NCBI GenBank assembly: GCA_014237395.1
Contig: JABZFP010000007.1
Location: 36,367-100,366 of the forward strand
Direction of reading: 5' to 3'
Origin: Desulfobacteraceae bacterium
Lineage (GTDB): Bacteria > Desulfobacterota > Desulfobacteria > Desulfobacterales > UBA5852
DNA length: 64,000 nt
This document shows positions 1 to 8,560 of the stretch, piece after piece (the first letter of the stretch is position 1; each line of letters starts with the position of its first letter). The notes under the pieces were generated by a model that worked only from the letters and a program-made list of their open reading frames with translations, did not search any database and was not told where the DNA came from. The translations under genes and the position numbers were made by a program.

Positions 1-1
1 T

Positions 2-28
2 CTTCGTGCTCTTCGTGTACTTCGTGGT
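2..28 (-). repeat. 9-bp-periodic ATGAAG-type repeat, copy 1
   Basis: Three 9-bp units, each beginning CTTCGTG, run towards a terminal GGT. On the minus strand this reads ACCACGAAG followed by two more nnnACGAAG units. Copies of the same design, with ACGAAG or ATGAAG units, recur at 2281, 4027, 10427, 10508, 10612, 10666, 20222 and 40842, always in gaps between genes. The copy sits just past the stop of the beta-barrel gene. Confidence 0.75.
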
Positions 29-51
29 GGATAGCTTTCAGGCCTTCGACG

Positions 52-1371
52 TTATTGAAGTAGCCGGAACGGTTGATCGGGGGTCAGGGTGATGCTGAAG
101 ATCACACGGTTTTCCGTGTATTCGTCGGCGTCCTCATCGGATGAACGATCCCTAAACGTGTAATCAAGGTTGAGTGCCATCCAGCGGAGGGCCTGGTATT
201 GAAGACCCGCAGTGGCAGAAATAGTTTTATCCGTTCGGCTGGGTTCGTCATCCGGGTAGTCGTCCCAGCGGTAGCCGGCTGTGGCAATTCCTGAAAATCG
301 GGGGGTGAAGGCATATTCCCCACGAACAACTCCTTCATAGTAAATATTATAACCCAGATCATCGACACCTTCGTCATCGATGTCAGAGCCGGCAAGTAAG
401 GTAATGCCCACCAATCCTCTCCTGAAGGGCCAAACTTTGTCCGCCAATGCCGATGGAAGAAATCCATCATTACTGTCTCCACTATCAAATTCTTGCCAAT
501 AATAGCCTACACCTAAATCGATTCGCGTGTTTTCATCCAATTGGTAATTAAAACCAACAGTGGGTTCGTAAACATCAAAATCGTCTCCATCATCCTGGTA
601 ATTAAGATTTCGATGGGTGTATTGGCCGTAAACACTAAGGTGACGATTGAGTCTCCGATTCAAACGCAGACGGCCGTACAATTCTTCGCGATCTTCTTCG
701 CTCTCGTAATCACGATGCGAGTAGTACATATCAGTTTCAGCACCCCAGAAATTGGTGAACCAATAGGTGCCGCCGATGGAGGGTTCCCAGATGTCATTTT
801 CATCTGCACCATCAGTTACGTCCCTTCGCAGACTGTATCTGAAGGCCGTATAGACGGTATCCTCGGCTCCAAAACGGTGGTCCAGTCTGGCTGTGGTGGC
901 ATTTTCGTAATATTCGCTGAGTCCTCTCCTATTAGCGTCCGGTGCAATATCGGGTGGAGCCAGCGGATCATCTGACGTTGCTCCTAAGAAGCCGGCATCT
1001 TCCAAGGAACCTCTTGTACGAATGAAAGCATTGCGTAATTCAATGGTCGTGTTCGCGGTAAAGTTGTACCAGGTTCGGGCTAAAAGATCATGGGTCCAGC
1101 CATCGAATTCGTTATAATCATTATACCATTCATAAGCCGGTAAATAGGTGAGTTCGGCACCGGCCGTGCGGCCTAATAGTTCCAGGGTGCCCCCCAAACT
1201 AACTCGGGTAATGAAGTCGTCCTCTTCATTGTCCGGAGCCAAGAAAATATTGTCATTATACTCTTCACTGACCGTCATCACCGGCGTGAAGTTCAGTTGG
1301 GCGCTGTAAACGCAGGGGGCGAGCGCAGCAAACAAGATGACCACAGTTGCAAAAAGGGCTCGATGCTTCAT
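52..1371 (-). CDS. Outer-membrane beta-barrel protein of an EPS locus
   Basis: A 439-residue protein with a signal peptide (basic MKHR followed by a hydrophobic stretch ending near residue 23, ...VYSA), then long runs of alternating polar and aromatic residues typical of outer-membrane strands (for example RTWYNFTANTTIELRNAF). It ends in a short hydrophobic tail, FRLLQ. The ATG at 1371 is preceded by GAGAGGA at good spacing; an in-frame upstream start would add 18 residues ahead of the signal peptide and is unlikely. Beta-barrels of this type sit beside Wza/Wzz genes in EPS loci, including the exosortase-associated ones, and are thought to aid polymer export or anchoring. That role is inferred from context. 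It is the last gene of the minus-strand EPS run inside the window. Confidence 0.85.
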   Translation of the reverse strand: MKHRALFATVVILFAALAPCVYSAQLNFTPVMTVSEEYNDNIFLAPDNEEDDFITRVSLGGTLELLGRTAGAELTYLPAYEWYNDYNEFDGWTHDLLARTWYNFTANTTIELRNAFIRTRGSLEDAGFLGATSDDPLAPPDIAPDANRRGLSEYYENATTARLDHRFGAEDTVYTAFRYSLRRDVTDGADENDIWEPSIGGTYWFTNFWGAETDMYYSHRDYESEEDREELYGRLRLNRRLNRHLSVYGQYTHRNLNYQDDGDDFDVYEPTVGFNYQLDENTRIDLGVGYYWQEFDSGDSNDGFLPSALADKVWPFRRGLVGITLLAGSDIDDEGVDDLGYNIYYEGVVRGEYAFTPRFSGIATAGYRWDDYPDDEPSRTDKTISATAGLQYQALRWMALNLDYTFRDRSSDEDADEYTENRVIFSITLTPDQPFRLLQ

Positions 1372-1433
1372 ATCGTCCTCTCTTTTGGTTGTGGTGACTG
1401 GGAAACGGCTATTATAAAAAACCAAAGATTACT

Positions 1434-1650
1434 TTACCATGAAGAACGTTCAGGTTTTTGAGTTTATAGAGTTTGTTGTGTTTATTGGGTTAAAACCGTG
1501 GTTGGAGCGTCGTGGGTTGCAGGTGGGTTTGCTGCCTCTTCTACAAACGACCCGCAAGCTACTAACTACCCTCGGTCTTCAAAAACCCAACAAACTCAAA
1601 GAACTCAACGAACCCAACCAACTCAAAAAACTCTCGCACTCAACAAACCC
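1434..1650. repeat. Inverted pair of 9-bp-periodic runs
   Basis: This gap holds a decayed ACCATGAAG unit at 1437, then a GAGTTTATAGAGTTTGTTG-like run (about 1459-1491). Its inverse follows at about 1585-1640: AACCCAACA, AACTCAAAG, AACTCAACG, AACCCAACC, AACTCAAAA. The 9-bp unit spacing matches the other short repeats in the window, but the unit sequence differs. Small open frames here (72 and 68 codons) simply translate the repeat and are not called. Confidence 0.6.
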
Positions 1651-1653
1651 AAC

Positions 1654-2226
1654 TTAGGGGACGATGATGGTGTCGTCTGCTTTCACTGCAACATTTTGAT
1701 CTAAATTCTGGCCATCGGAGATCTCTTTGTAATCAATCCTGATGGTCACATCCTTGTCGTTTTCCCTTCGTAACAGTAGGATTTCATCCTTGGATGCCCA
1801 TTCCGTAAAACCGCCGGCGAGGGCGAAGGCCTGCAGCACCGTGAGGTGTTTGGCCAAGGGGTACTCACCGGTGTTGACCACTTCACCCAGGATGTAGAAG
1901 CGCTGGCTGCCTGATTCTACAATGGTGACGGTCACTTCCGGAGTGCTGACATAGTTTTTTAGTCCTACCTCAAGGGATTTCTTCAACTGGGTCGGCGTCA
2001 AACCGGCGGCCTGGACATCGTTCAGCAGGGGAAAACTGATAAAGCCATCGGTTCTCACGAGGACGGCCTCCCTCGAAAAGTCAGGTTCTTTCCAGGTCAC
2101 GATTTCCAGGACATCGCCGCTGCCGATTTTATAGGAGCCTCCTTCGCCTGCTGACCACGAGAGGGTTGGCGATGAAAGCATTAAAAAACCTACCAGAAAA
2201 ATTAGTATACGGCGGTAAATTTTCAT
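1654..2226 (-). CDS. Wza-like polysaccharide export protein (Poly_export/SLBB)
   Basis: A 190-residue secreted protein: signal peptide to about residue 26 (hydrophobic ILVGFLMLSSP-type stretch, SWSA cleavage region), a Poly_export domain (YKIGSGDVLEIVTWKEPDFS, residues about 32-100) and an SLBB-type beta-grasp domain (RFYILGEVVNTGEYPL, residues about 108-160). The family forms the periplasmic/outer-membrane channel for capsule and EPS. At 190 residues it is shorter than Wza (about 380) and matches the minimal export proteins of EPS loci. There is no lipobox cysteine, so it is unlikely to be lipidated. GAGAGG precedes the ATG at 2226. It is separated from the sugar transferase upstream by 384 bp of repeat-bearing DNA. 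Confidence 0.93.
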   Translation of the reverse strand: MKIYRRILIFLVGFLMLSSPTLSWSAGEGGSYKIGSGDVLEIVTWKEPDFSREAVLVRTDGFISFPLLNDVQAAGLTPTQLKKSLEVGLKNYVSTPEVTVTIVESGSQRFYILGEVVNTGEYPLAKHLTVLQAFALAGGFTEWASKDEILLLRRENDKDVTIRIDYKEISDGQNLDQNVAVKADDTIIVP

Positions 2227-2280
2227 AGCAGGGCCTCTCTATCGTTATGGTTAAGTCCCATTAAACAAAAGAACCTGATT

Positions 2281-2308
2281 TACCATGAAGATCACGAAGG
2301 TGATGAAG
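2281..2308 (+). repeat. 9-bp-periodic ATGAAG-type repeat in a 384-bp gap
   Basis: The gap 2227-2610 has no convincing gene. It holds TACCATGAAG followed by ATCACGAAG and GTGATGAAG, three 9-bp units matching the other copies. The 90-codon open frame starting here begins inside the repeat and resembles no protein family. Nothing else is recognisable in the rest of the gap. Confidence 0.75.
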
Positions 2309-2610
2309 AAAACCAGTTATACGAGTGCTATTCACCACACTTTGCCGAACGAAAAACGACTGAATTTCAGCCTGCGAGGCTTTTTACGAAACCATCATCT
2401 ATTGGTTGTAGCATTTAAGTCGGATCCTAGGATCGTTGGCCCCTCGAATCCTCAGGGGGCGACGATCACGTTTGGAGACAATCCAAATTTAAAGCTGCCA
2501 TATCCCCACCTGCACCAGTCGTTGCACGTAGCTCCGCCTTCTGAAGTACATCACTGAAAATAATAAAAGTACAATAAAAACGTTCGGTTAGATATAATTT
2601 AACGGTGCTT

Positions 2611-3978
2611 TTATCGGGCGCCTTTTCCAAAAAGCACGATTTTAACGGTTCTGAATATGATCAGCAGATCCAGTAGAAATGACATATTTTTAGTGTAAAA
2701 AAGATCGTAGTTCAGCTTTTCAATAGCATCTTCAACCGAGGCGCCGTAGGGGTAGCTCACCTGGGCCCAGCCGGTCAGGCCGGGTTTGACCGTCAAGCGT
2801 TCGGAATAATAGGGCACATCCTTTTCCAGCTGCTGGATGAAAAACGCCCTTTCCGGGCGAGGGCCGACGAAACTCATTTCACCTTTGAGGACGTTCCACA
2901 GCTGAGGAAGTTCGTCAATCCTCAATTTACGTATGACCCGCCCGACCCGTGTCACCCGGTCGTCATCCTCGCTAGCCCATACCGGTCCGGAACTTTTTTC
3001 AGCATCGGTTACCATGGAGCGAAATTTATGCACATTGAAGCCTTTGCCATTTTGCCCCACACGTTCCTGGGAAAAAATGACAGGGCCTTTGGAATCGATT
3101 TTAATCAGGATAGCGGTAATTAAAATCATGGGGGACAGCATCACCAGCATGATAGAGGAGAGGATAATATCCCCCGTTCTTTTCATGGCACTTTTCAGCG
3201 GTGATTTACGGAATCCGTCGGAAAAAATCAACCAGGACGGGTTGATTTGTTTGACATATAGTTTGCCCAGCAGCATTTCGTAAAAACTGGTGCCTTCCAA
3301 TATCTCGATGCCTTCGGTGCGGCATTTCAAGAGCTGCCTGATTGGCAGGTTGCCCCGTTTTTCTTCCAGGGCAACGATGATTTTCGAGATGTTTTTTGCC
3401 TTGGCTTGATCGCACATGTCCAACTGAATCCCGCACACGCCTTCACGGCAATCCTCTTCATCGAGGATGGTGTCGATCTCATACCCTGAATCCCGCTTGT
3501 CGCGTATTTCCTTAATGATGCCTGTAGCCAATTCGCCCGAGCCGATGATGATCAGCTTTTGGTTGAACAGCCCTTTTTCGAGAACAAGTGTGTAGCCGAT
3601 CCGCCACGAAACGATCAGCAGAATGAGCAAGCCGATCATGATAACAAAAATGCCTTCACCGATCATCAATTGAGGGATCAGGTAGTAGGCGATGCCGAAG
3701 AATATGGTGGCGATCCCCAGGGCCTGGAGCAGCCGAATGCCCAACTCGACGTAGTTGTTGGTGACTTTCAGATCGTATAAATCATTGTAGTAGAGGGCTA
3801 TCTGGCAGACGACCGTGATCAGCATGCTTTTAAAGAAAACCCAATCGTCGAAGACGTGCAGGTCGCTGCCCAATTTGATATAAGCCGCGATAATGACCGA
3901 CAGGTAAATCACCAGCCCTTCGCCCGAGGCAAAGATGACGTTGCGAATGGGGTAGTATTTTCGGAATAGTCTCAGCAT
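2611..3978 (-). CDS. Polyprenyl-phosphate glycosylphosphotransferase (initiating sugar transferase)
   Basis: A 455-residue protein with four to five N-terminal membrane helices (residues about 15-135), a CoA-binding-like Rossmann region (LIIIGSGELATGII, about 142) and a C-terminal bacterial sugar transferase domain (about 262-455). The last part includes a membrane re-entrant helix and the family motifs KFRSMVTDAE, RVIRKLRIDELPQLWNVLKG, MSFVGPRPE and LTVKPGLTGWAQV. The family transfers a sugar-1-phosphate to undecaprenyl phosphate at the cytoplasmic membrane, starting the EPS repeat unit. The length and architecture match the EpsB/TIGR03013-type transferases of exosortase-linked loci. It follows the kinase gene across a repeat-filled gap. 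Confidence 0.95.
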   Translation of the reverse strand: MLRLFRKYYPIRNVIFASGEGLVIYLSVIIAAYIKLGSDLHVFDDWVFFKSMLITVVCQIALYYNDLYDLKVTNNYVELGIRLLQALGIATIFFGIAYYLIPQLMIGEGIFVIMIGLLILLIVSWRIGYTLVLEKGLFNQKLIIIGSGELATGIIKEIRDKRDSGYEIDTILDEEDCREGVCGIQLDMCDQAKAKNISKIIVALEEKRGNLPIRQLLKCRTEGIEILEGTSFYEMLLGKLYVKQINPSWLIFSDGFRKSPLKSAMKRTGDIILSSIMLVMLSPMILITAILIKIDSKGPVIFSQERVGQNGKGFNVHKFRSMVTDAEKSSGPVWASEDDDRVTRVGRVIRKLRIDELPQLWNVLKGEMSFVGPRPERAFFIQQLEKDVPYYSERLTVKPGLTGWAQVSYPYGASVEDAIEKLNYDLFYTKNMSFLLDLLIIFRTVKIVLFGKGAR

Positions 3979-4026
3979 AAGACGTTCATTCCACCATGAA
4001 AGAAACGAAACGCATAAAAATTAATT

Positions 4027-4054
4027 TACCATGAAGGACATGAAGTAAGTGAAG
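4027..4054 (+). repeat. 9-bp-periodic ATGAAG-type repeat, copy
   Basis: TACCATGAAG, GACATGAAG and TAAGTGAAG: three 9-bp units, the last decayed. It directly abuts the palindromic element at 4057. Confidence 0.75.
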
Positions 4055-4056
4055 TT

Positions 4057-4194
4057 TTGATAAAACCGTAAAAATCTTTGGGTTGTCTCACTCCCGCGAA
4101 GGCGGGAGTCCATATACAAAAGAAAAAACTGGATCCCCGCCTGCGCGGGGATGACAAAATTGCTCCTTCTGCAATTTTTTACGAATTCATCAAG
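4057..4194. repeat. Palindromic element with REP-like core (type M, copy 1)
   Basis: Terminal inverted repeats of about 18 bp, TTGATAAAACCGTAAAAAT on the left and TTTTTTACGAATTCATCAAG on the right, enclose two REP-like hairpins: CACTCCCGCGAAGGCGGGAGTC and GGATCCCCGCCTGCGCGGGGATG. Copies with the same plan lie at 7080-7212 and 21547-21677. The termini resemble those of the other palindromic elements in this window. Confidence 0.85.
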
Positions 4195-4225
4195 TTTTAT
4201 TAACCTAACGATTACCCTCAAGGTT

Positions 4226-4252
4226 GTCATTCCGGACGCGATCCGGAATCCA
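4226..4252. repeat. Short REP-like palindrome at the kinase stop codon
   Basis: GTCATTCCGGACGCGATCCG and its mirror form a GATTCCGGA/TCCGGAATG hairpin that ends one base from the stop of the kinase gene. A near-identical palindrome lies at 8321-8348. On the kinase mRNA it would form a 3' hairpin. Confidence 0.6.
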
Positions 4253-5212
4253 TCAATGTTTCGTATCGGAACTGTAATAGCTGTATTTGGTATATTTTCC
4301 CGACCCGTAAAAAACAGTCGAGCGTCGATTGAGCCAGTTGGCAACCACTCCGAGGATCTTTTCTTTTTGAAATTTACCGACGAGCTCCGCAACAAGGTTG
4401 CGATCGGTCTGGCCAAGTTTTAGGACCAGGATGATGCCGTCCACGAATTGCGCCAGCGCTTTGCTCTCGGCGGTCAGGTGGGGCGGCGGCGAGTCGATGA
4501 TGATGTAGCGGTCGTCGTATCGTGCTCGGACTTCCCGCAGCAGCGCCAGCATGCGGTTTGAGGACAGCAGTTCGGCCGGATTGGGCGGAACAGGACCGCC
4601 AGGTAAAATGGATAGGTGGTTGTTTCCGGTCTTGATCAGGAGGTCGGAAAGGGCCCTTTCTCCAACAAGATAGTTGCTCAAGCCGGGAACATTTTCGTAG
4701 CCAAAGAGTTTGTGGACGGTCGGGCGCCGCATGTCGCAGTCGATCAGCAGGACATGCTTATCGATATTCTGGGCAATGGTGAGCGCCAGGTTACTGGACA
4801 CGAAAGACTTCCCCTCTCCGGGCAGCGCACTGGTCACTAAGATTGTGCGTGGTGAGGATTTCCCTTCGGCCGGAAACATGATGTTGGTGCGCAGCATCCG
4901 GAACTGCTCGGCTTCAAACGACTGGGGGCTGTGATGGGCCACTAAATTTTTGTCTAACGCATGGTGAGTGTAGACGGGACGCACCACATGGGGTTCAGGT
5001 TTGGGCGTTGAAATCTCCGTTGGGGCAGCGCCCGTACCAGCGTCTAATGGGGACGATTCCTGAAAAGCAGGTTCGATAGAACTGGGGCTGTCCTCATCAG
5101 GGGGATCGGATATGTGTTCAACATCGCCCTTTTCGCTATCTACAATCTCGACAGGCTTTGGTGCGACATGGCCTTCATCTGATTTCTTCAGTGCTTCAAA
5201 AAATTTTCCCAC
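4253..5212 (-). CDS. EPS tyrosine autokinase (BY-kinase, CpsD/EpsG type)
   Basis: A 319-residue cytoplasmic kinase. The N-terminal MGKFFEALKKSD motif and acidic linker precede a P-loop domain with Walker A (SALPGEGKSFVSSN, about 128-141), Walker A' (LLIDCDMRRP, about 155) and Walker B (YIIIDSPPP). A tyrosine cluster at the very C-terminus (KYTKYSYYSSD) is the usual autophosphorylation tail. BY-kinases of this split type work with a separate Wzz-like membrane adaptor, here the adjacent upstream gene, and control polymer length and export. The start is GTG at 5212 with GAGG upstream. The MGKFFEALKK start and architecture resemble the exosortase-locus subfamily (TIGR03018). Confidence 0.95.
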   Translation of the reverse strand: MGKFFEALKKSDEGHVAPKPVEIVDSEKGDVEHISDPPDEDSPSSIEPAFQESSPLDAGTGAAPTEISTPKPEPHVVRPVYTHHALDKNLVAHHSPQSFEAEQFRMLRTNIMFPAEGKSSPRTILVTSALPGEGKSFVSSNLALTIAQNIDKHVLLIDCDMRRPTVHKLFGYENVPGLSNYLVGERALSDLLIKTGNNHLSILPGGPVPPNPAELLSSNRMLALLREVRARYDDRYIIIDSPPPHLTAESKALAQFVDGIILVLKLGQTDRNLVAELVGKFQKEKILGVVANWLNRRSTVFYGSGKYTKYSYYSSDTKH

Positions 5213-5234
5213 GTTTCAAAGCCTCGGTGGTGCG

Positions 5235-6803
5235 TTAGAGGATTAAATTTTTAACCTTGGACACGAGCGCCAGGGATTCTTCGACGCCCTTGAGCGCGAG
5301 GGAGGCAAATACTACCAGCATGATGCCGGCCGCAGCCACGGCCACACCTGTTGCCACCCAGTTCAGCATTTTAACCATGCGTGTCTTGGAGTCTTCAATG
5401 AACGGGAGCAAGGCAATCATGGGAAGGCCAAGGGTCAGCTCCACTTCTTTGGGGGATCGGAAACCGGCATTCATGTATTCCAGCAGAAAAATAATGCCGC
5501 CCCCCATGCCGAGACCTGCCGCGATGGTTATTAGAAACAGCATTTGCATGTTGGGTTCCACCGGGCGTTTCGGCAAGCGCGCCTGGTCCAGCACGCGAAA
5601 CTGCTCGCCTTTTTGTTTGCGCTCCATATTGACGGATATGTCCGCCTCAAGTTTGCGGTTCAGCAGGGAACTGTAGGATTCTTGAAGATTTTCGTAGTCA
5701 CGCTGCAGGGCCATAAGCTCCTGCTCGCGTTTCGGGGTGGATTCCACCCGGCGTTCGTAGGTCATGATTTCGGATTGAATGCGGCCGATGTCAGCCGTGG
5801 TATTTTCTATTTCCCGGCGAACGTCTGTAATTTGAACAGGCTCCCGGCGTGTGGTGGGCGCTTCGGCAGCGGAGGTTGTACCGTTGGCCTCCAGGTCTTT
5901 GAGCTGCTGTTTGATTTTAATGATGTCGGGGTGCTTATCGGTGTACCGTGACTGTAGCCTGGCCAACTCGGCTTGCAGAGCTGCCGGATCCAGGGGGTCC
6001 GGCTCCCGGGGGCTGGTATCGCCTGCCGCGGTCTGATCCGTCAGCAAGCCGGTCGAAGCCTGGTTGCGCAGCATGGCCAGGCGCGAGCGGGCGTCCCGCA
6101 ATCCTTCCTGGCGCTCGGTAAGCTGCTCCTGCAGTCGGTCCAGAATGCGTAAATTCGTTTCAAGCTGTTCGGGCAGCTCTCCCATGTTGCTTGTACGGTA
6201 AGCTTCCAGTGCGCGTTCCTGTTCCTCCAGGCGACGCCTCATTGACACCAGTTCGGCCTCTAAAAAGTCACTTGTTCCGATGGCTTGGGCTTCTCTGACC
6301 TTCAAGTTTTCATCAATGAAATAGGTCGCCAGTGTATTGGTAACATCCATTACTTTTTGGGGGTCTTTACCCCGGTAGGTGATCGAGAAGGCATTTGTTT
6401 CCCTTCGGCTCGTAGTGGTCTGTACAGTGATGTTTTTTCGTAAGGCGTTGACCTTGTCTTCGGTGAACATGCCTTCGAACTGTGGATCGGCATAGAGATT
6501 GAATTGATTTATGATTTTTTCTAGATTGGTGCGGCTTAAGATCTGTTGTGAAAGGGTGTTGATACGCGCTTCAACCTCCTCGTTCGACACGACGGACTGG
6601 ACGTAATTGGTCGGTACTCTTTGGGGTTCGACCAGAATTAGGGTTTCGGCTTCGTAGATCTTGGGCAGCGTCACTGCCAGATACGATCCGACTGCCAGTG
6701 CCAGAATAAAGGGGATGATCACGATCCATCGCCGCCGGATGAGGGTGTCGATGATAAACTCGGGTTTCAGGAATTCCTGCTGCAGGGGATTTTCGATTTG
6801 CAC
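5235..6803 (-). CDS. Wzz/GumC-like chain-length determinant protein
   Basis: A 522-residue inner-membrane protein with a transmembrane helix near residue 30 (WIVIIPFILALAVGSYLAV) and a Wzz domain up to about residue 110. A long periplasmic coiled-coil region (about 170-400) follows, then a GNVR-type segment with LLNRKLEADISVNMERKQKG and LDQARLPKRPVEPN, and two C-terminal hydrophobic helices (about 425 and 490). The family sets polymer length and activates the partner BY-kinase, encoded 22 bp downstream. The start is GTG at 6803. A stable hairpin (CACCTCT/AGAGGTG, 6845-6872) lies about 40 bp upstream in the leader. Size and motifs match the exosortase-locus chain-length subfamily (TIGR03007). 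Confidence 0.95.
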   Translation of the reverse strand: MQIENPLQQEFLKPEFIIDTLIRRRWIVIIPFILALAVGSYLAVTLPKIYEAETLILVEPQRVPTNYVQSVVSNEEVEARINTLSQQILSRTNLEKIINQFNLYADPQFEGMFTEDKVNALRKNITVQTTTSRRETNAFSITYRGKDPQKVMDVTNTLATYFIDENLKVREAQAIGTSDFLEAELVSMRRRLEEQERALEAYRTSNMGELPEQLETNLRILDRLQEQLTERQEGLRDARSRLAMLRNQASTGLLTDQTAAGDTSPREPDPLDPAALQAELARLQSRYTDKHPDIIKIKQQLKDLEANGTTSAAEAPTTRREPVQITDVRREIENTTADIGRIQSEIMTYERRVESTPKREQELMALQRDYENLQESYSSLLNRKLEADISVNMERKQKGEQFRVLDQARLPKRPVEPNMQMLFLITIAAGLGMGGGIIFLLEYMNAGFRSPKEVELTLGLPMIALLPFIEDSKTRMVKMLNWVATGVAVAAAGIMLVVFASLALKGVEESLALVSKVKNLIL

Positions 6804-6908
6804 GGTTCTTTTTCCCGCAAATAGTAGTTTTGGCCTAAGCCCACCACCTCTGGTGGAGGACCCGGAGAGGTGTGGCCGATCCGGGATGTTTAGCTAAAAT
6901 AGTTTCTT

Positions 6909-7051
6909 CGTGGCCATCCATAAATGACCAATTTGCCCGATATCGGCGTTGCGCGAAAAATTGAATCCTCGGAATATCAACCATATGCCTGCGGATAAAT
7001 TTTTCGCGCGCCTTGATCTCAAACAAATTTGCAGATTTCTGGATGGGCACT
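6909..7051. repeat. Palindromic element type Q, copy 1
   Basis: A 143-bp element with termini GTGGCCATCCATAAAT and ATTTCTGGATGGGCACT. An internal inverted pair GCGCGAAAAATT/AATTTTTCGCGCGCC encloses a non-palindromic centre (GAATCCTCGGAATATCAACC and on). An equally long copy lies inverted at 53239-53381. It also contains CCCGATATCGGCGTT and GCCTTGATCTC, two motifs shared with the type P elements. Confidence 0.85.
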
Positions 7052-7079
7052 ACTTCATTTTCTGTCACGCGACAGAAAA

Positions 7080-7212
7080 GATGCGTTCGTAAAAAGTCGC
7101 GGTAAAGAGTCGTTTTGCCATCCCCGCGAATGCGGGGATCCAGTCATTTTAGCTGGTTCTGGACTCCCGTCTTCGCGGGAGTGACGGCTCGGGAACTTTT
7201 TACGAGTTCATC
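7080..7212. repeat. Palindromic element with REP-like core (type M, copy 2)
   Basis: Termini GATGCGTTCGTAAAAAGTCG and GAACTTTTTACGAGTTCATC flank two REP-like hairpins (CATCCCCGCGAATGCGGGGATC and GGACTCCCGTCTTCGCGGGAG). The layout is the same as at 4057-4194, with the hairpin types in the reverse order. Confidence 0.85.
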
Positions 7213-8474
7213 CTAATTGGTTATTCCAATAATATTTGGTTGGCAATTTTTAAAATAAAAAGCACTCTATTTTGATTTTTACAGTTTGCCACATGACGCA
7301 TGGACCTTATTGCCGCAGCGATTTCCCCACCGGCTTTATGGCTATTGCGAAGGCTGTTTTTCGAGAGACGGCGCTCCCAACGGTTATGTCCGGCATGTGG
7401 TGATCCATTGAGATATAGAACCGTCACAAATAGCCGATCATGCCAACTTAATTAACGCTAACTTACCATAACTATTTGAAATTATCAAAACTTAAAATAA
7501 GAATAATTCAAACCCCACCCTTTAGCATAAAGTGTTTATTGGGTTGCAGGATCAATCATGCTTTTTATCCCCAAGCTGAGCACGAATTGTTATTTTTCAA
7601 ACCGAGCCTAATGGTTGATTGAATCCTGCCTGGAGAGGCAGTCCTCAGGCATAACGAATATCTCGGGGACATATGTCGAGGATTCAACTCGGGGAAGGAA
7701 ATTGTATTTTTCAAGGCAGCGCCTGTGATCTCCTTTGCAATTTTAAATCTTGTGAATTGGTATCTTTATGCAATGAGTGAGCCGGATTTTAAGATCAACC
7801 GGCATCAAATTTAAAAATTGAATGATATCATCTATAATCATTTGTTATAAAAATAAATATGTACTCAGGAAGTCCTTCCTATTTTCGTTGCATGGCGTTT
7901 GCTTTGCGGACGATTCCTCGAATCCCCATGGTTTTGATGCGGTCTTGAGGAATATTCTACATAATTTGAGGACCATTTCTGGTCATTTTTGGCTGTCCGA
8001 TCCGTCATACTCAATATGCGTTTGACGACTGGGCGGAGGATAATGCAAGAAAAAAATGGGTTTTCCTTTTTTTAATCCAATGATACTGTCTTTTTTCCTG
8101 TGACACTATTCCGGAACTTTTTTGCTTGGTTCTTATTTGTCATCTGTCACCTCGGTAATGCTGAAATTTATTCAGAATCGGCAGGGAATGTAAGGAGATC
8201 AGGGCCTGCGAGGCGTGTCATAATTTAGGAAGGCATTTCAGTTTTTCGCGTCATTCCTGGCCCGGGTTGAGTCCAGGATGAACTATCCGGCACCCAGACT
8301 TCTATCGCACCAAAAATGTAATGGATTCCGGATCGCCTCCGGAATGACAAATCCAATCCTACATGCCGTTCGATAATTCCGAGACAGGCTCAATAGTCGG
8401 GCTGGCCGCGGTTTGTCTATTTTTCATCAAGATTTTTGAGACCAATCCTGGATCTTTTTGATGCCGAATATCGC
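7213..8474. other. Long AT-rich gap with a possible structured RNA near 7619-7687
   Basis: No convincing gene is visible in this 1.3-kb stretch; the open frames present (68 and 67 codons) lack ribosome sites and family resemblance. At 7619-7687 a perfect 9-bp inverted repeat, TTGAATCCT/AGGATTCAA, encloses a TGCCT-GGAG-AGGCA hairpin and a second hairpin built on GGAC-ATAT-GTC. This could be a multibranched RNA or a regulatory site. REP-like palindromes occur from 8251. Confidence 0.35.
8251..8348. repeat. Two REP-like palindromes
   Basis: TCATTCCTGGCCCGGGTTGA with its mirror GTCCAGGATGA (8251-8281) and ATGGATTCCGGATCGCCTCC with CCGGAATGAC (8321-8348). They have the same general design as the palindrome at 4226. 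Confidence 0.6.
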
Positions 8475-8503
8475 TTGACACAGGATAAAAAAATTCCTAT
8501 ATG
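8475..8503 (+). promoter_or_regulatory. Sigma-70-type promoter for the receiver gene
   Basis: TTGACA (8475-8480) is a perfect -35 hexamer, followed after exactly 17 bp by TATATG (8498-8503) as a moderate -10. It lies about 58 bp upstream of the ATG of the receiver gene on the same strand. Confidence 0.55.
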
Positions 8504-8560
8504 AAAAAAAATACATAGTTTCTTGTTCATCGATATAAAACCCTTTTCCAGGAATCCACC

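Noticed and set aside
1411..1416. TATAAT on the minus strand upstream of the beta-barrel gene
   Set aside because: A fair -10, but the -35 region matches only three of six bases; not called.
2285..2557. 90-codon open frame starting in a repeat
   Set aside because: Begins within an ATGAAG repeat, no ribosome site, no family resemblance.
7221..7427. 68-codon open frame in the long gap
   Set aside because: No ribosome site and no family resemblance; AT-rich and not supported by context.
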